From Palsa-506 sp963709075 (GTDB lineage: Bacteria > Actinomycetota > Actinomycetes > Streptosporangiales > Streptosporangiaceae): a stretch of DNA of 64,000 nucleotides. Location: positions 930,001 through 994,000 of the forward strand of contig CAVPUY010000005.1 of assembly GCA_963709075.1 (NCBI GenBank). Direction: 5' to 3'. Made by a program: the position numbers and the translations under genes. This document shows, piece after piece, positions 54,307-62,752 of the stretch (its first letter is position 1; every line of letters begins with the position of its first letter). Under the pieces are notes generated by a model. That model had not been told where the DNA came from, ran no database searches, and saw only the letters and a program-made list of their open reading frames with translations.

Positions 54307-54948
54307 TCAGTGCTTGACCGGCCCGATGACCCCGACCGAGGCCAGGCCGTCAAGGATCAGCTGCACGGCGATCGCCGCGATCAGGAAGCCGAAGACCTTC
54401 TCGGTGACCAGCATGCGGCCTTCGTCGAGCTTCTCACTGACCCGGTTCGCCCAGCGGAACACCACCACGTCCAGCAGCAGGACGAACACGAGGATGCCGA
54501 ATTCGACGGCGAAAACACTGAGCGACTTGGCCTCGGCGGAGATCGTCATCAGGCCGACGATGCCCACCGGGTTGAGCAGATAAGGCACGGCCAGCGGGAA
54601 CTGCGCCAGCTGCATCGGGTCCTTCCCGGCGTCGCGGTGGCTGCTGCTGGCGGGCGGCGCGAGCACCATCCACACCGCAACCACGAGCAAGATCACGCCA
54701 CCGGCGATCGACAACGACCCGATCGTGAAGTGCAGCAAGACGCGCAACAGCTCGCCCAGCACCATGAGGACCACCGCCACCACCGCCGCCGTGGTCAGCA
54801 TCTTGCGGAGCACCCGCTGCTTGGCGGCCGGGTCCAGGGAAGCCGTGATCTCCAGGAACGGGACCAGCGCGATCTTCGGCCCGATACCGATCAGCAGCAC
54901 CAGGAACGTGTCGATCGCACCGGCCGCGGTGATCGATGTCTGATCCAT
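54307..54948 (-). CDS. MarC family integral membrane protein
   Basis: 213 residues from ATG 54948, close to the family's usual length; the frame is open to 55029. Six helices, with 'LIGIGPKIALVPFLEITASL' and 'LAVPYLLNPVGIVGLMTISA' matching the two halves of MarC (UPF0056). Transport function is not established for the family. Confidence 0.82.
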   Translation of the reverse strand: MDQTSITAAGAIDTFLVLLIGIGPKIALVPFLEITASLDPAAKQRVLRKMLTTAAVVAVVLMVLGELLRVLLHFTIGSLSIAGGVILLVVAVWMVLAPPASSSHRDAGKDPMQLAQFPLAVPYLLNPVGIVGLMTISAEAKSLSVFAVEFGILVFVLLLDVVVFRWANRVSEKLDEGRMLVTEKVFGFLIAAIAVQLILDGLASVGVIGPVKH

Positions 54949-55355
54949 CCCCCAAGTGTGGCGGAGACTGGCCTCCGGCGCCTGGGTCGTCGTTACCATC
55001 ACCGGATCTTCTCCCGCCACCGTGATCATGCCTTGCCCTGTCCCCCTCTCCCGAAGCCGGTCGCTGCCAAACCCGGTGACGGACCGGTCCGGTCAAGGCC
55101 GTCTTCGCGCGTACATCAACGATGCCGCTGGCCCCGAGGTGGCTGCCCCGCGGTCACAATCGCTGATCCGCACCCCAGGCAGCTGCTTGCCGTCACGCCC
55201 GGCAGCGGCCGCACTGGGGTTGCTGATCATCATGAGGAACGGGCCTCGTCCACCTGCATTCAAGCCGGGTCCCAGACGGCCAGCCGGGCCCGGGGATACC
55301 AGCCGGGCTCGGGAGATACCTGCCCGAAGGGTGCCGCGGGCCGTAGTCTCGACTG

Positions 55356-57032
55356 GTGACCAGCGCGACGCCGACGGCAAGCGGGACCGGTTCGCCGGGC
55401 CGGGTTGCGGGCAGCGGATTCGTACTGTCGGTGCTTGCCTCGGGCCAGTTCTTGATGACGCTGGACAGCTCGGTGATGAATGTCTCGATCCGGCAGGTGG
55501 CTGCCGACGTCGGGACGACCGTGACCGGCATCCAGACCGCGATCACCTTGTACACGCTGGTGATGGCGTCGCTGATGATCACCGGGGGCAAGATCGGGGC
55601 GATCGTCGGCCGTCGGCGGGCTTTCTCGATCGGGCTTGTCATCTACGGTGCCGGGTCGCTCACCACGGCGCTGGCCCCGAACCTGGGGGTGCTGCTGGTG
55701 GGCTGGTCGGTGCTGGAGGGCATCGGCGCCGCGCTGATCATGCCCGCGATCGTGGCCCTGGTCGCGGGCAACTTCGCGGCGGAGCGCCGGGCGGCGGCCT
55801 ACGGGATGATCGCCGCGGCGGGCGCGATCGCGGTGGCGGCCGGGCCGCTCATCGGCGGGGCGGTGACCACGTTCGCGTCGTGGCGGTGGGTCTTCGTCGG
55901 CGAAGTGGTGATCGTGGCCGTCATCTTCGCGGCGCTGCGCAAGGTCAGCGATGCGCCACCCGCCGCCCGCGTCCATTTCGACGTGATCGGCGCATTGCTG
56001 TCGATTGCCGGGCTGTCCCTGCTGGTGTTCGGCGTCCTGCAATCGGGCACCTGGGGCTTTGTGAAAGCCAAGCCCGGGCAGCCGCACCTCCTGGGCACCT
56101 CACCGGTGGTCTGGCTCATCCTCGGCGGGCTGCTGGTCATCTACGGCTTCTTCCTGTGGGAGGCGCACCTCGCGCACCGGGGCGGCGAACCACTGATCCG
56201 CCCGGCCATGCTGCGCAACTCCCAGCTCGCCGGGGGCCTGTCCATGTTCTTCTTCCAGTTCTTCATCCAGGCCGGGGTGTTCTTCACCATCCCGCTGTTC
56301 TTGTCGGTGGTGCTCGAACTGTCCGCGCTGCAGACCGGCGTACGCCTGCTGCCGCTGTCGGTCGCCCTGCTGGCCGCCGCGGTGGGCATCCCCCGGCTCG
56401 CGCCCGCAGCGCGGCCCCGCCTGATCGTCCGCCTGGGCCTGGCCTCCATGACCGCCGGGACCCTGGTGCTCATCGGCGGGATCAGCCCGGGCGCGGGCGC
56501 CGGAATCGTCACCATCCCCATGCTGCTGATGGGCCTGGGCATCGGCGCGCTGGCCTCCCAGCTCGGCGCGGTCACCGTCTCCGCCGTCGCCGACCGGGAA
56601 AGCGCCGAGGTCGGCGGGCTGCAGAACACCGTGACCAACCTGGGCGCCTCGCTGGGCACCGCCCTGGTCGGCGCCGTGCTCATCGCCAGCCTGACCACCG
56701 GCCTGGTCAACGGCGTGCAAGCCAGCTCGGCCATCCCGCCCGACGTGAAAACCCAGGCCACCACCCAATTCGCCGCCGGCGTCCCGTTCACCTCCGACAG
56801 CGACCTAAAAGCCCAGCTCCAGAAGGCCAACGTGCCGCCCGCCCAGGCCGACGCCTTGGTCAAAGCCAACAGCGACGCCCGCCTCGCCGCGTTGCGCACC
56901 TCATTGTGGGTCGTCGCGCTCTTGGCCGTTGTCGCCATGTTCTTCACCGGCTTGATCCCCGCCAAGCCAATCGGACGGCCTGAGCGCGAGGTGGCCCCAT
57001 CAGCCGAGCCGACAGCAGCAGCTGGCGGCTAA
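55356..57032 (+). CDS. MFS exporter, DHA2 type
   Basis: 558 residues, 14 helices. 'LMTLDSSVMNVSIRQVA' (motif D1), 'GKIGAIVGRRRAFSIG' (motif A), 'AAGPLIGGAVTTFASWRWVF' (motif C). A ~60-residue extracytoplasmic loop rich in Gln/Ala before the last helix ('SDLKAQLQKANVPPAQADAL') is typical of DHA2 proteins. Complete. Proton-driven efflux; substrate unknown. Confidence 0.9.
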   Translation: MTSATPTASGTGSPGRVAGSGFVLSVLASGQFLMTLDSSVMNVSIRQVAADVGTTVTGIQTAITLYTLVMASLMITGGKIGAIVGRRRAFSIGLVIYGAGSLTTALAPNLGVLLVGWSVLEGIGAALIMPAIVALVAGNFAAERRAAAYGMIAAAGAIAVAAGPLIGGAVTTFASWRWVFVGEVVIVAVIFAALRKVSDAPPAARVHFDVIGALLSIAGLSLLVFGVLQSGTWGFVKAKPGQPHLLGTSPVVWLILGGLLVIYGFFLWEAHLAHRGGEPLIRPAMLRNSQLAGGLSMFFFQFFIQAGVFFTIPLFLSVVLELSALQTGVRLLPLSVALLAAAVGIPRLAPAARPRLIVRLGLASMTAGTLVLIGGISPGAGAGIVTIPMLLMGLGIGALASQLGAVTVSAVADRESAEVGGLQNTVTNLGASLGTALVGAVLIASLTTGLVNGVQASSAIPPDVKTQATTQFAAGVPFTSDSDLKAQLQKANVPPAQADALVKANSDARLAALRTSLWVVALLAVVAMFFTGLIPAKPIGRPEREVAPSAEPTAAAGG

Positions 57033-57370
57033 GTGCCGTTGCGGCGTACGCGCCCCAGAACCGGCCGATCTGGGCGGGTCCAGCTAAGCGACCGGCACAC
57101 TTCTTGGCCGCAGTGAATCGGCAGCGTGGTTGGTCAGCCGTGGGTGGCCTCACCGCCTGTCACGCGCCGTCACGACCGCGGCTTGCTGGCTCCTCAGGCG
57201 ATCTTCCGCGATGACCGCGTGCTGCGGTCCTGACTCGCGATCTTCGGCCGCCCGGTCAGTGCGTGCCGTCCTGCCGCGCCAGCTCACCGGCCGCCGGGCG
57301 CTGGGCAGCCAGCCTGAGCAGGAAGCGCAGCCTGAGCGGGCCTTGCCTACCAGCCCGTCGCGAGCTGAGC
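57033..57370. other. Stretch without recognisable gene
   Basis: About 340 bases. Includes GTGCGTGCCGTCCTGCCGCG at about 57256, the same phrase that precedes the integrase fragment at 18545, so an integrase remnant or common att-side sequence may lie here. Confidence 0.35.
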
Positions 57371-57965
57371 CGGGGCGCTGAGCCAGGCTCAAGCGCAGTT
57401 CCCAGGAGCTGAGGTTGTCCCAGGGAGCTGAGCCTGGCTCAGGCGCAGATCCGAGGAGCTGAGCCAGCGCCGGGCTGCCCGGGCCGCAACCGTGCCACGC
57501 CGCCAGGCCGCACGCCACATGCACGGACGGGCACCGTCGCTAGCTATGCGGCGCCCACGCGCCCGGGCCGGGTGCGGGTGCGGCGAATGCAAGTCTGCAA
57601 CAACTCAGGGCAGTACCCGCTCATGCCAGCAGGGCGCAAAGCCGCTGCCGGGCACGGCTGGCCTGGGTACCGCACTGCTACCAAACGCGCTACCCAGCAC
57701 CCCGGAAACCCACCGAATAATATTCGAATTCTGTCTTTGACCTTGGATGGAGCTATGGGGATTCGAACCCCAGACCTCTTGCATGCCATACAAACTCCGC
57801 CCGTCGCCACATGTGGCTGTATGTCGCCCTGCGTGGCGCTCACCTGCGCCTTCCGTGGCTGCATGTGGCCTGGCGTGGCCTGGCGTCGCTGCACGTTGGC
57901 TCCTCACTTGGCTCCCCGAGTTCGTTAGCGCCGCTAATCTTCGGAACTCCAGCTACCTGGCCAAG
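57371..57965. repeat. Long direct repeat, copy 2 (with 25958-26540)
   Basis: Same order of parts as copy 1: GCTGAGCC palindromes, GCCGCAACCGTGCCACGCCG, the GCTAGCTATGCGGCGCCCAC block, the 42-bp tRNA half at 57748, and GTTAGCGCCGCTAATCTTCG at the end. Similarity stops just after 57960. Confidence 0.75.
57748..57789 (-). other. tRNA-Ala(GGC)-like 3' half, att-site copy 3
   Basis: Identical to copy 2. Core from the anticodon loop (ATGGCAT) to A73. The 5' half expected within about 35 bases (acceptor strand GGRGCTA) is absent here as in the other two copies, so the intact tRNA gene lies outside the window or was destroyed. Confidence 0.75.
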
Positions 57966-58204
57966 TTGGCGACAAATTTGATGGCCGTGATGCTCGGCAG
58001 AAACACGTACGCAGCGGCTCTGGTCGTAATGAAGCTCGAGAGGCCCGTAACCTCGATCGGCGAGCCTCCATTTGCCTGCGGTATGACGAAAATGCTCTCT
58101 GCTGGCTCCTGGGTGCCGATCAGTGGATCTTTCGACTTTGGGTGAAGCCTGACAGCCCCGGCGAATTCGGCCTTGATCTGTGCTTCCGTCCCGCACGGCG
58201 GCAT
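57953..58204 (-). CDS. Hypothetical protein, C-terminal part
   Basis: 83 residues. 'AVRLHPKSKDPLIGTQEPAE', 'SIFVIPQANGGSPIEVTGLS', 'YVFLPSITAIKFVANLAR' look like real protein, but no start with a ribosome binding site and no family are evident. It overlaps the end of the long repeat by a few bases; possibly the truncated end of a gene. Confidence 0.4.
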   Translation of the reverse strand: MPPCGTEAQIKAEFAGAVRLHPKSKDPLIGTQEPAESIFVIPQANGGSPIEVTGLSSFITTRAAAYVFLPSITAIKFVANLAR

Positions 58205-58239
58205 CCCCGGTGCCCTCGGCCGGATCGGCGAGGATGGTC

Positions 58240-58356
58240 CTAACGGCAGGTGCAGCGGTTCTCGGGCGGGACGCTGGCGAGGGCCTGGTCCACATGCCGG
58301 CCGCAGCCGGTCCAGGTGATCTTGCCGCAGCAGTTACAGACGGCGGGGCTGCACAT
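58240..58356 (-). CDS. Small Cys-rich protein, probable metal/thiol binder
   Basis: 38 residues: 'CSPAVCNCCGKITWTGCGRH' then 'PENRCTC'. It has eight Cys and a 'CGK.TW.GCG.H' core that I know from short conserved actinobacterial proteins. ATG 58356 is preceded by GGAGCG. It lies 39 bases from the palindrome at 58395 and is divergent from the SQR-like gene. Possibly binds zinc or copper or carries sulfane sulfur. Confidence 0.7.
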   Translation of the reverse strand: MCSPAVCNCCGKITWTGCGRHVDQALASVPPENRCTCR

Positions 58357-58394
58357 GGGACGCTCCTCAGTCGGCAGGGGACAACGGCCCGATA

Positions 58395-58410
58395 ATACCA
58401 TGGGGGGTAT
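58395..58410. promoter_or_regulatory. CsoR/CstR-type operator 1
   Basis: ATACCATGGGGGGTAT, one mismatch from the consensus ATACCCNNNNGGGTAT. Upstream of the Cys-rich small gene (minus). Confidence 0.6.
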
Positions 58411-58427
58411 CCTGCATGCCGCACCAC

Positions 58428-58443
58428 ATACCCCATGGGGTAT
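58428..58443. promoter_or_regulatory. CsoR/CstR-type operator 2
   Basis: ATACCCCATGGGGTAT, a perfect 16-bp palindrome, 54 bases upstream of the SQR-like ATG. Confidence 0.7.
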
Positions 58444-58497
58444 TATGAAGCATACGGCTCGACCGTGAGCCTGCTGACTGCCGATTGGGGGCAGGTC

Positions 58498-59955
58498 ATG
58501 GCACGTGTAGTGATCCTCGGGGCCGGGATATCCGGGCACACGGCTGCCCTGCACCTGCGGCGGCTGCTGGGCAGGGGCCACGAGGTGGTGGTCGTGTCGC
58601 CGAACTCGCACTGGAACTGGATCCCGTCGAACATCTGGGTCGGGGTCGGGAGGATGTCACCGAAGGAGGTGACATTCCCGCTGGCCCCGGTCTACCGCCG
58701 CCAGGGCATCGAGTTCCGGCAGGCCAGGGCAGTGGCGATCCGGCCCGGCGGGGATGGCGACAGCGCGCAGCCGGCCGTGGACATCGTCTACACCCTCCCC
58801 GCACGCCAGGGTGAGCAGGAGCGGCTGAGCTACGACTACCTGATCAACGCGACCGGGCCGAAGCTGAACTTCGCTGCCACCCCCGGGCTGGGGCCGGACG
58901 GGAACTCGCTGTCAGTGTGCACGCCCGGGCACGCCGAGCAGGCGGCGAAGGCACTCGGCCGGGTGATCGAGAAGCTGCGCGCCGGGCAGCGGCAGACCCT
59001 GGTGATCGGGGTGGGGCACGGGACGTGCACGTGCGAGGGCGCAGCGTTCGAGTACACGTTCAACGTCGAGCATGAGCTACGCACCCGAGGACTGCGCGAC
59101 CTGGCCGACGTGATTTACCTGAGCAACGAGTACGAGCTGGGGGACTTCGGCGTCGGCGGGATGGTTTTCCAGCAGCAGGGCTTCATCTCCTCCAGCCAGA
59201 TCTGGACCGAGTCGCTGTTCCGCGAGCGCGGGGTGAAGGCGATCCTGCGCGCCCATGTCGAGCGCGTCGACACGGGCAAGATCTTCTACGAGACCCTCGA
59301 CGGCGCACGCGACACCCTTGCCTTCGATTTCGCGATGCTGCTGCCGCCGTTCCGCGGCGCGGGCCTGAAGGCCTACGACCGGGCCGGGGCCGACATCACC
59401 GCGGACCTGTTCGCCCCCAGCGGCTTCCTGAAGGTCGACGCGGACTACAGCCCGAAACCGAACGATCAATGGCGCGCGGAGGACTGGCCAAGGACCTATC
59501 AGTCCCCGCGGTTCGCCAGCGTGTTCGGGATCGGGATCGCGTTCGCCCCGCCGCACGCGATCTCCACTCCGCGGACCAGCCCCAACGGCACGGTGATCGC
59601 GCCGGCCCCGCCGCGCACCGGGATGCCGTCGGCGGTGATGGGCCGCCAGGTTGCCCGCAGCATCGCTGACATGGTCCTGCGCGGCGCCGCCCGGCCCACC
59701 CACACCGCATCCATGGCGGAGATGGGCGCGGCCTGCATCGCCTCGGCCGGAGCGGGCATCCGCAACGGCACCGCCGCGGCGATGACCATGTACCCCGTCG
59801 TGCCGGACTACGCCCGGTTCCCCGTCCACGGGCGCAGCGTGAAAGACACCTACGGCGAGATCGGGCTGGCCGCGCACTGGGTCAAGCACCTGCTCCACTT
59901 CGTGTTCATCTACAAGGCCAAGGCCCGACCGGGCTGGGCATTCCTGCCAGAATGA
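58498..59955 (+). CDS. sqr: Sulfide:quinone oxidoreductase-like flavoprotein
   Basis: 485 residues from ATG 58498 (GGGGGCAGG upstream; the longer frame to 58435 starts inside operator 2). N-terminal FAD motif 'VVILGAGISGHTAALHLRRL', 'SPNSHWNWIPSNIWVG', central Cys pair 'VGVGHGTCTCEGAAFEYTF'-region and C-terminal 'MAEMGAACIASAGAGIRNG'; C-terminal amphipathic 'WVKHLLHFVFIYKAKARPGW' for membrane docking. It probably oxidises sulfide to persulfide and passes electrons to quinone at the membrane. Confidence 0.8.
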   Translation: MARVVILGAGISGHTAALHLRRLLGRGHEVVVVSPNSHWNWIPSNIWVGVGRMSPKEVTFPLAPVYRRQGIEFRQARAVAIRPGGDGDSAQPAVDIVYTLPARQGEQERLSYDYLINATGPKLNFAATPGLGPDGNSLSVCTPGHAEQAAKALGRVIEKLRAGQRQTLVIGVGHGTCTCEGAAFEYTFNVEHELRTRGLRDLADVIYLSNEYELGDFGVGGMVFQQQGFISSSQIWTESLFRERGVKAILRAHVERVDTGKIFYETLDGARDTLAFDFAMLLPPFRGAGLKAYDRAGADITADLFAPSGFLKVDADYSPKPNDQWRAEDWPRTYQSPRFASVFGIGIAFAPPHAISTPRTSPNGTVIAPAPPRTGMPSAVMGRQVARSIADMVLRGAARPTHTASMAEMGAACIASAGAGIRNGTAAAMTMYPVVPDYARFPVHGRSVKDTYGEIGLAAHWVKHLLHFVFIYKAKARPGWAFLPE

Positions 59956-59963
59956 GGACTCCC

Positions 59964-60119
59964 ATGGACACCGCCGACAGCCGGATTGCCGCAGCACCGC
60001 TTCCGACCACCCGCACGCTGCGCAGGCGCAGCTCCATCCCGCTGCAGCTATGCCGCTTCGGCCAGATCAACCTGCGCATGCTCCGCATGGTGCGCAAGGC
60101 GCACCGGCCGCTGCCCTGA
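59964..60119 (+). CDS. Small basic protein downstream of SQR
   Basis: 51 residues, ATG 59964, eight bases after the sqr stop. 'TRTLRRRSS', 'PLQLCRFGQINLRMLRMVRK' and ending 'AHRPLP'. Basic amphipathic, one Cys. It may help membrane docking of SQR. Confidence 0.6.
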   Translation: MDTADSRIAAAPLPTTRTLRRRSSIPLQLCRFGQINLRMLRMVRKAHRPLP

Positions 60120-60369
60120 CGGCGGCCCCGCTCATCGGCCAGGGCGTACTGGGGCCATCCGGCCAGGTGGGTGCCGAATAGCCATCCGCATAGGTCAAGG
60201 GCTCAATGTCGCCCGACCGGTGGCTTCGGCTGCTGTCCTCTCACAGATCATTTCAGCCTGTCGTGCCAGCCGAGATGCCTGACGGCCAGCGCGAGGATCT
60301 GGCGCCGCCGGCTCCCCGGTCATCACCAAGCGCGGCCAAAGAAATGTGAAAGCCGAGTACTAATTATTA

Positions 60370-60398
60370 TTGACATATTCAGGGTGCCGGCCTAGGGT
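60370..60398 (+). promoter_or_regulatory. Promoter of the Nudix-like gene; leaderless start
   Basis: TTGACA (60370-60375), 17 bases, TAGGGT (60393-60398), then six bases to ATG 60405. Consensus actinobacterial promoter with the start codon at the expected +1; no leader. Confidence 0.65.
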
Positions 60399-60404
60399 GC
60401 CGGC

Positions 60405-60929
60405 ATGACTGACAACGTGCCATCACAGCCGCGTAAAAGGATCGATAGCACTGTTGTTTTGCAGTCGAGGTGGATGACGCTATACAAGGACCATCTCCTG
60501 AGTAACGGCGGTTACTTGCTGGAGTACTTGCGTGTCGACCGTTCAGATTCTGTCATTGTACTCGTGCGTCAAGCTGGCAGATTCGCGCTCCCTGACCCGC
60601 AATTTCGCCCGGGGATTGGTGAGCGCACCCTTGATTTCCCAGGTGGCCGCGTTGATGGCACCGAGCCGGCAATATGCGCCGAACTGACAGTGCGCCGGGA
60701 GCTCCAGCTAGCGGAAGATGTCCACGTGCAGCTCGATCAGCTGACCGTGCGTCCGCTTTTCGTAGATAGTGCTTTTTCAAGCCAGAAAGTATTCGGCTTC
60801 GTATCAGAATTCCCGGAAGGTATATCCTTGCCGGGCACGCTGTATACGTCCAGCGAGCTCATGGAACAACTACGGTGCCTGCAATGCCGGGCTATGCTGC
60901 TTGAATGGCGCTATCATACCGGCAATTAA
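60405..60929 (+). CDS. Nudix-fold protein with degenerate Nudix box
   Basis: 174 residues. 'VIVLVRQAGRFALPDPQFRP', 'TLDFPGGRVDGTEPAICAEL', 'TVRRELQLAED' recall a Nudix box (GX5EX7REUXEEXGU), but the second Glu pair and the final Gly are absent, so metal-dependent hydrolysis is doubtful. Codon usage is visibly less G/C-biased than neighbouring genes, suggesting recent acquisition. It may bind a nucleotide or act as a regulator. Confidence 0.65.
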   Translation: MTDNVPSQPRKRIDSTVVLQSRWMTLYKDHLLSNGGYLLEYLRVDRSDSVIVLVRQAGRFALPDPQFRPGIGERTLDFPGGRVDGTEPAICAELTVRRELQLAEDVHVQLDQLTVRPLFVDSAFSSQKVFGFVSEFPEGISLPGTLYTSSELMEQLRCLQCRAMLLEWRYHTGN

Positions 60930-61132
60930 ATGCCTTCTACCCTCGGTACTCGTGGCGCCTCATGAGGGGGCCATCGACGGTGCCGTGGTTCCAAGCCAGC
61001 AGTTCCCTGGCCGTCAGCCGCGCGGAGATCCCGGCCATTCGGCCTTCTGGGCTCATGATGCCCGCCTTCGTGTGCCCCAGGGCACCGGGAAGCCAGCTAG
61101 CCGAGCCCGGGCCGGCGGCTCCCTCCCGCCGG

Positions 61133-61879
61133 TCAGGCTTCGCCTCCGGGCAGTAACAGCCAGCGCACGTGCTCGCAGTCACCTTGCAGCTGCAGCCGCC
61201 GCCACAGTACGGCGCCGGGCGAGATCTGGCTGGCGTGCAGGAGCGCGGCCTTGCGCTGCGCGGCCCGGTCCACGCGGACGCACAGGTCGATGCTGCCGGG
61301 CGGCTGGCCGGCGAACGCCGCGCCGGTTTCCGCTCGCAGCTGGCCGGCGATGGCGTCCGGCAGGGTCCAGGCCAGCACCGGCAGTCCCGCGGCGGCTGCC
61401 GCGTGCACCGCGGCGCGGGTAGCGGCCTGGTGGTCGGGGTGGCCGGTGATGCCGGTGTCATCGAAGACCAGCAGGCCATCGGGCCGGGTGCGGGCGGCCA
61501 GCCGGGTAACCTGGGCCGCCAGCTCGGCCAGCGGGATGCTGGCAAGGCGGTTATCGGGGTAGTTCAGCAGGGTGACGGCGGTCACGCCGAGCGCGCTGCC
61601 TGCCTGCTGGAGCTCGCGGGCGCGTGCCTGGCTCAGGTCGCTGTCGTTCTCGTTCAGCGTGGAAGCCTCACCGCGGGTGAGGCACAGCACGTGCACCGCG
61701 GTGCCGCTCGCGGTCAGCCGATGTATGAGCGCGCCGAGCCCGAAGGTCTCATCGTCGGGATGCGCGACGACGGCCAGCGCCGACCGCCAGCTGGGCAGCA
61801 GTCGCTCCGGCCGGCGAATGGCGCTCTGGCCGCTGGTGCCCGGGCGCCCGGGCGCCCGGCCTGGATGCTGGCCGGCCAT
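61133..61879 (-). CDS. PIG-L family deacetylase
   Basis: 248 residues. 'LAVVAHPDDETFGLGALIHR' (HPDDE zinc site), 'VFDDTGITGHPDHQAATRAA' (second His). Family members deacetylate N-acetylglucosamine conjugates, e.g. in mycothiol or bacillithiol synthesis and S-conjugate removal. It follows a DUF2892 gene by 12 bases and shares operator 3. A thiol-related role is inferred from context. Confidence 0.83.
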   Translation of the reverse strand: MAGQHPGRAPGRPGTSGQSAIRRPERLLPSWRSALAVVAHPDDETFGLGALIHRLTASGTAVHVLCLTRGEASTLNENDSDLSQARARELQQAGSALGVTAVTLLNYPDNRLASIPLAELAAQVTRLAARTRPDGLLVFDDTGITGHPDHQAATRAAVHAAAAAGLPVLAWTLPDAIAGQLRAETGAAFAGQPPGSIDLCVRVDRAAQRKAALLHASQISPGAVLWRRLQLQGDCEHVRWLLLPGGEA

Positions 61880-61891
61880 CTGCGCCGCCAG

Positions 61892-62095
61892 TCACCGGGC
61901 CCGCACGGGCGCCCGGAGCAGCGGCGCTGCGAGGCAGCGGCCGAGGGCTCCGGCCGCCAGCGGGACCAGGCCGATGACCGTGAGAACCAGGCCGCCGATG
62001 CCGCCGACGGCAATTCCCGCGGCGATCAGCGCCAGGCCGGCCACGGCCCGGCCCGTTCGCCCGGCGGGAGAGTTCATGAACCGGACGATTCTCAT
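61892..62095 (-). CDS. DUF2892 small membrane protein
   Basis: 67 residues. 'RFMNSPAGRTGRAVAGLALI' then two helices 'GGIGGLVLTVIGLVPLAAGA', 'CLAAPLLRAPVR'. DUF2892 (YgaP-type) membrane domains are often linked with rhodaneses and sulfide stress. Directly behind operator 3 (18 bases). Confidence 0.78.
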   Translation of the reverse strand: MRIVRFMNSPAGRTGRAVAGLALIAAGIAVGGIGGLVLTVIGLVPLAAGALGRCLAAPLLRAPVRAR

Positions 62096-62112
62096 CGCGC
62101 GCCTCCTCTAAT

Positions 62113-62128
62113 ATACCCATGGGGGTAT
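62113..62128. promoter_or_regulatory. CsoR/CstR-type operator 3
   Basis: ATACCCATGGGGGTAT, palindromic in the outer six bases of each side. Upstream of the DUF2892-PIG-L operon. Confidence 0.65.
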
Positions 62129-62321
62129 ACACCTGATAGTAGCAGGCCGCGGACACGGGACATTCCCGCCGGCGAACACCGAGGCTCATCGTGGCGGCCG
62201 CCTGCGCAGGCTCCCGCTGGATGTCCGCGAAGGCACCGCAAGGCGGTCGGCCGCTGAGTGCAGCCGCGGCGCGGCAGCACCGCTTCGCTGCCCGGCTGTT
62301 TCACGGCAGCTGGCCCGGGCC

Positions 62322-62702
62322 TCACGCGCTTCCGGCTGCCGCGGTTTCGCCGCGTTCGGCGATGCGGGCGCGGACGTCGTCCATGTCCAGCTCGCGGGCC
62401 CTGGCGATCAGCTGCTCCAGCGCTGCTTCCGGCAGGGCGCCCGGCTGCGCGTACAGGATGACGCCGTCGCGGATCACCATCAGCGTCGGGATCGAGGAGA
62501 TCCCGAAGGCGCTGGCCAGTTCCTGCTGGGCCTCGGTGTCGACCTTGCCGAATACCGCGTCGCCGTGCCGGCCGGACGCCCGCTCGAAGACCGGGCCGAA
62601 GGTGCGGCACGGCCCGCACCAAGCCGCCCAGAAGTCGACCAGCACCAGCCCGTCGCCCGTGAGCGCATCGAAGTTCTCCGTCGTCAGCTCGACCGTTGCC
62701 AT
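62322..62702 (-). CDS. trxA: Thioredoxin
   Basis: 126 residues from ATG 62702, GAGGAGA seven bases upstream. 'LVDFWAAWCGPCRTFGPVFE' with the active-site WCGPC, 'GKVDTEAQQELASAFG', cis-Pro in 'ISSIPTLMVIRDGVILYAQP'. A C-terminal helical extension of ~20 residues exceeds the usual ~105. Reduces disulfides and persulfides. Behind operator 4. Confidence 0.92.
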   Translation of the reverse strand: MATVELTTENFDALTGDGLVLVDFWAAWCGPCRTFGPVFERASGRHGDAVFGKVDTEAQQELASAFGISSIPTLMVIRDGVILYAQPGALPEAALEQLIARARELDMDDVRARIAERGETAAAGSA

Positions 62703-62736
62703 GGCATGTCTCCTCATCTCACCGGGCATCTCGTAA

Positions 62737-62752
62737 ATACCCGCTGGGGTAT
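62737..62752. promoter_or_regulatory. CsoR/CstR-type operator 4
   Basis: ATACCCGCTGGGGTAT, palindrome ATACCC-N4-GGGTAT. 35 bases upstream of the thioredoxin ATG. Confidence 0.68.

Noticed and set aside
54956..56983. Frame of 675 codons overlapping the DHA2 exporter
   Set aside because: Shadow frame, Arg/Gly/Pro-rich without signatures; the exporter in the other frame is unmistakable.
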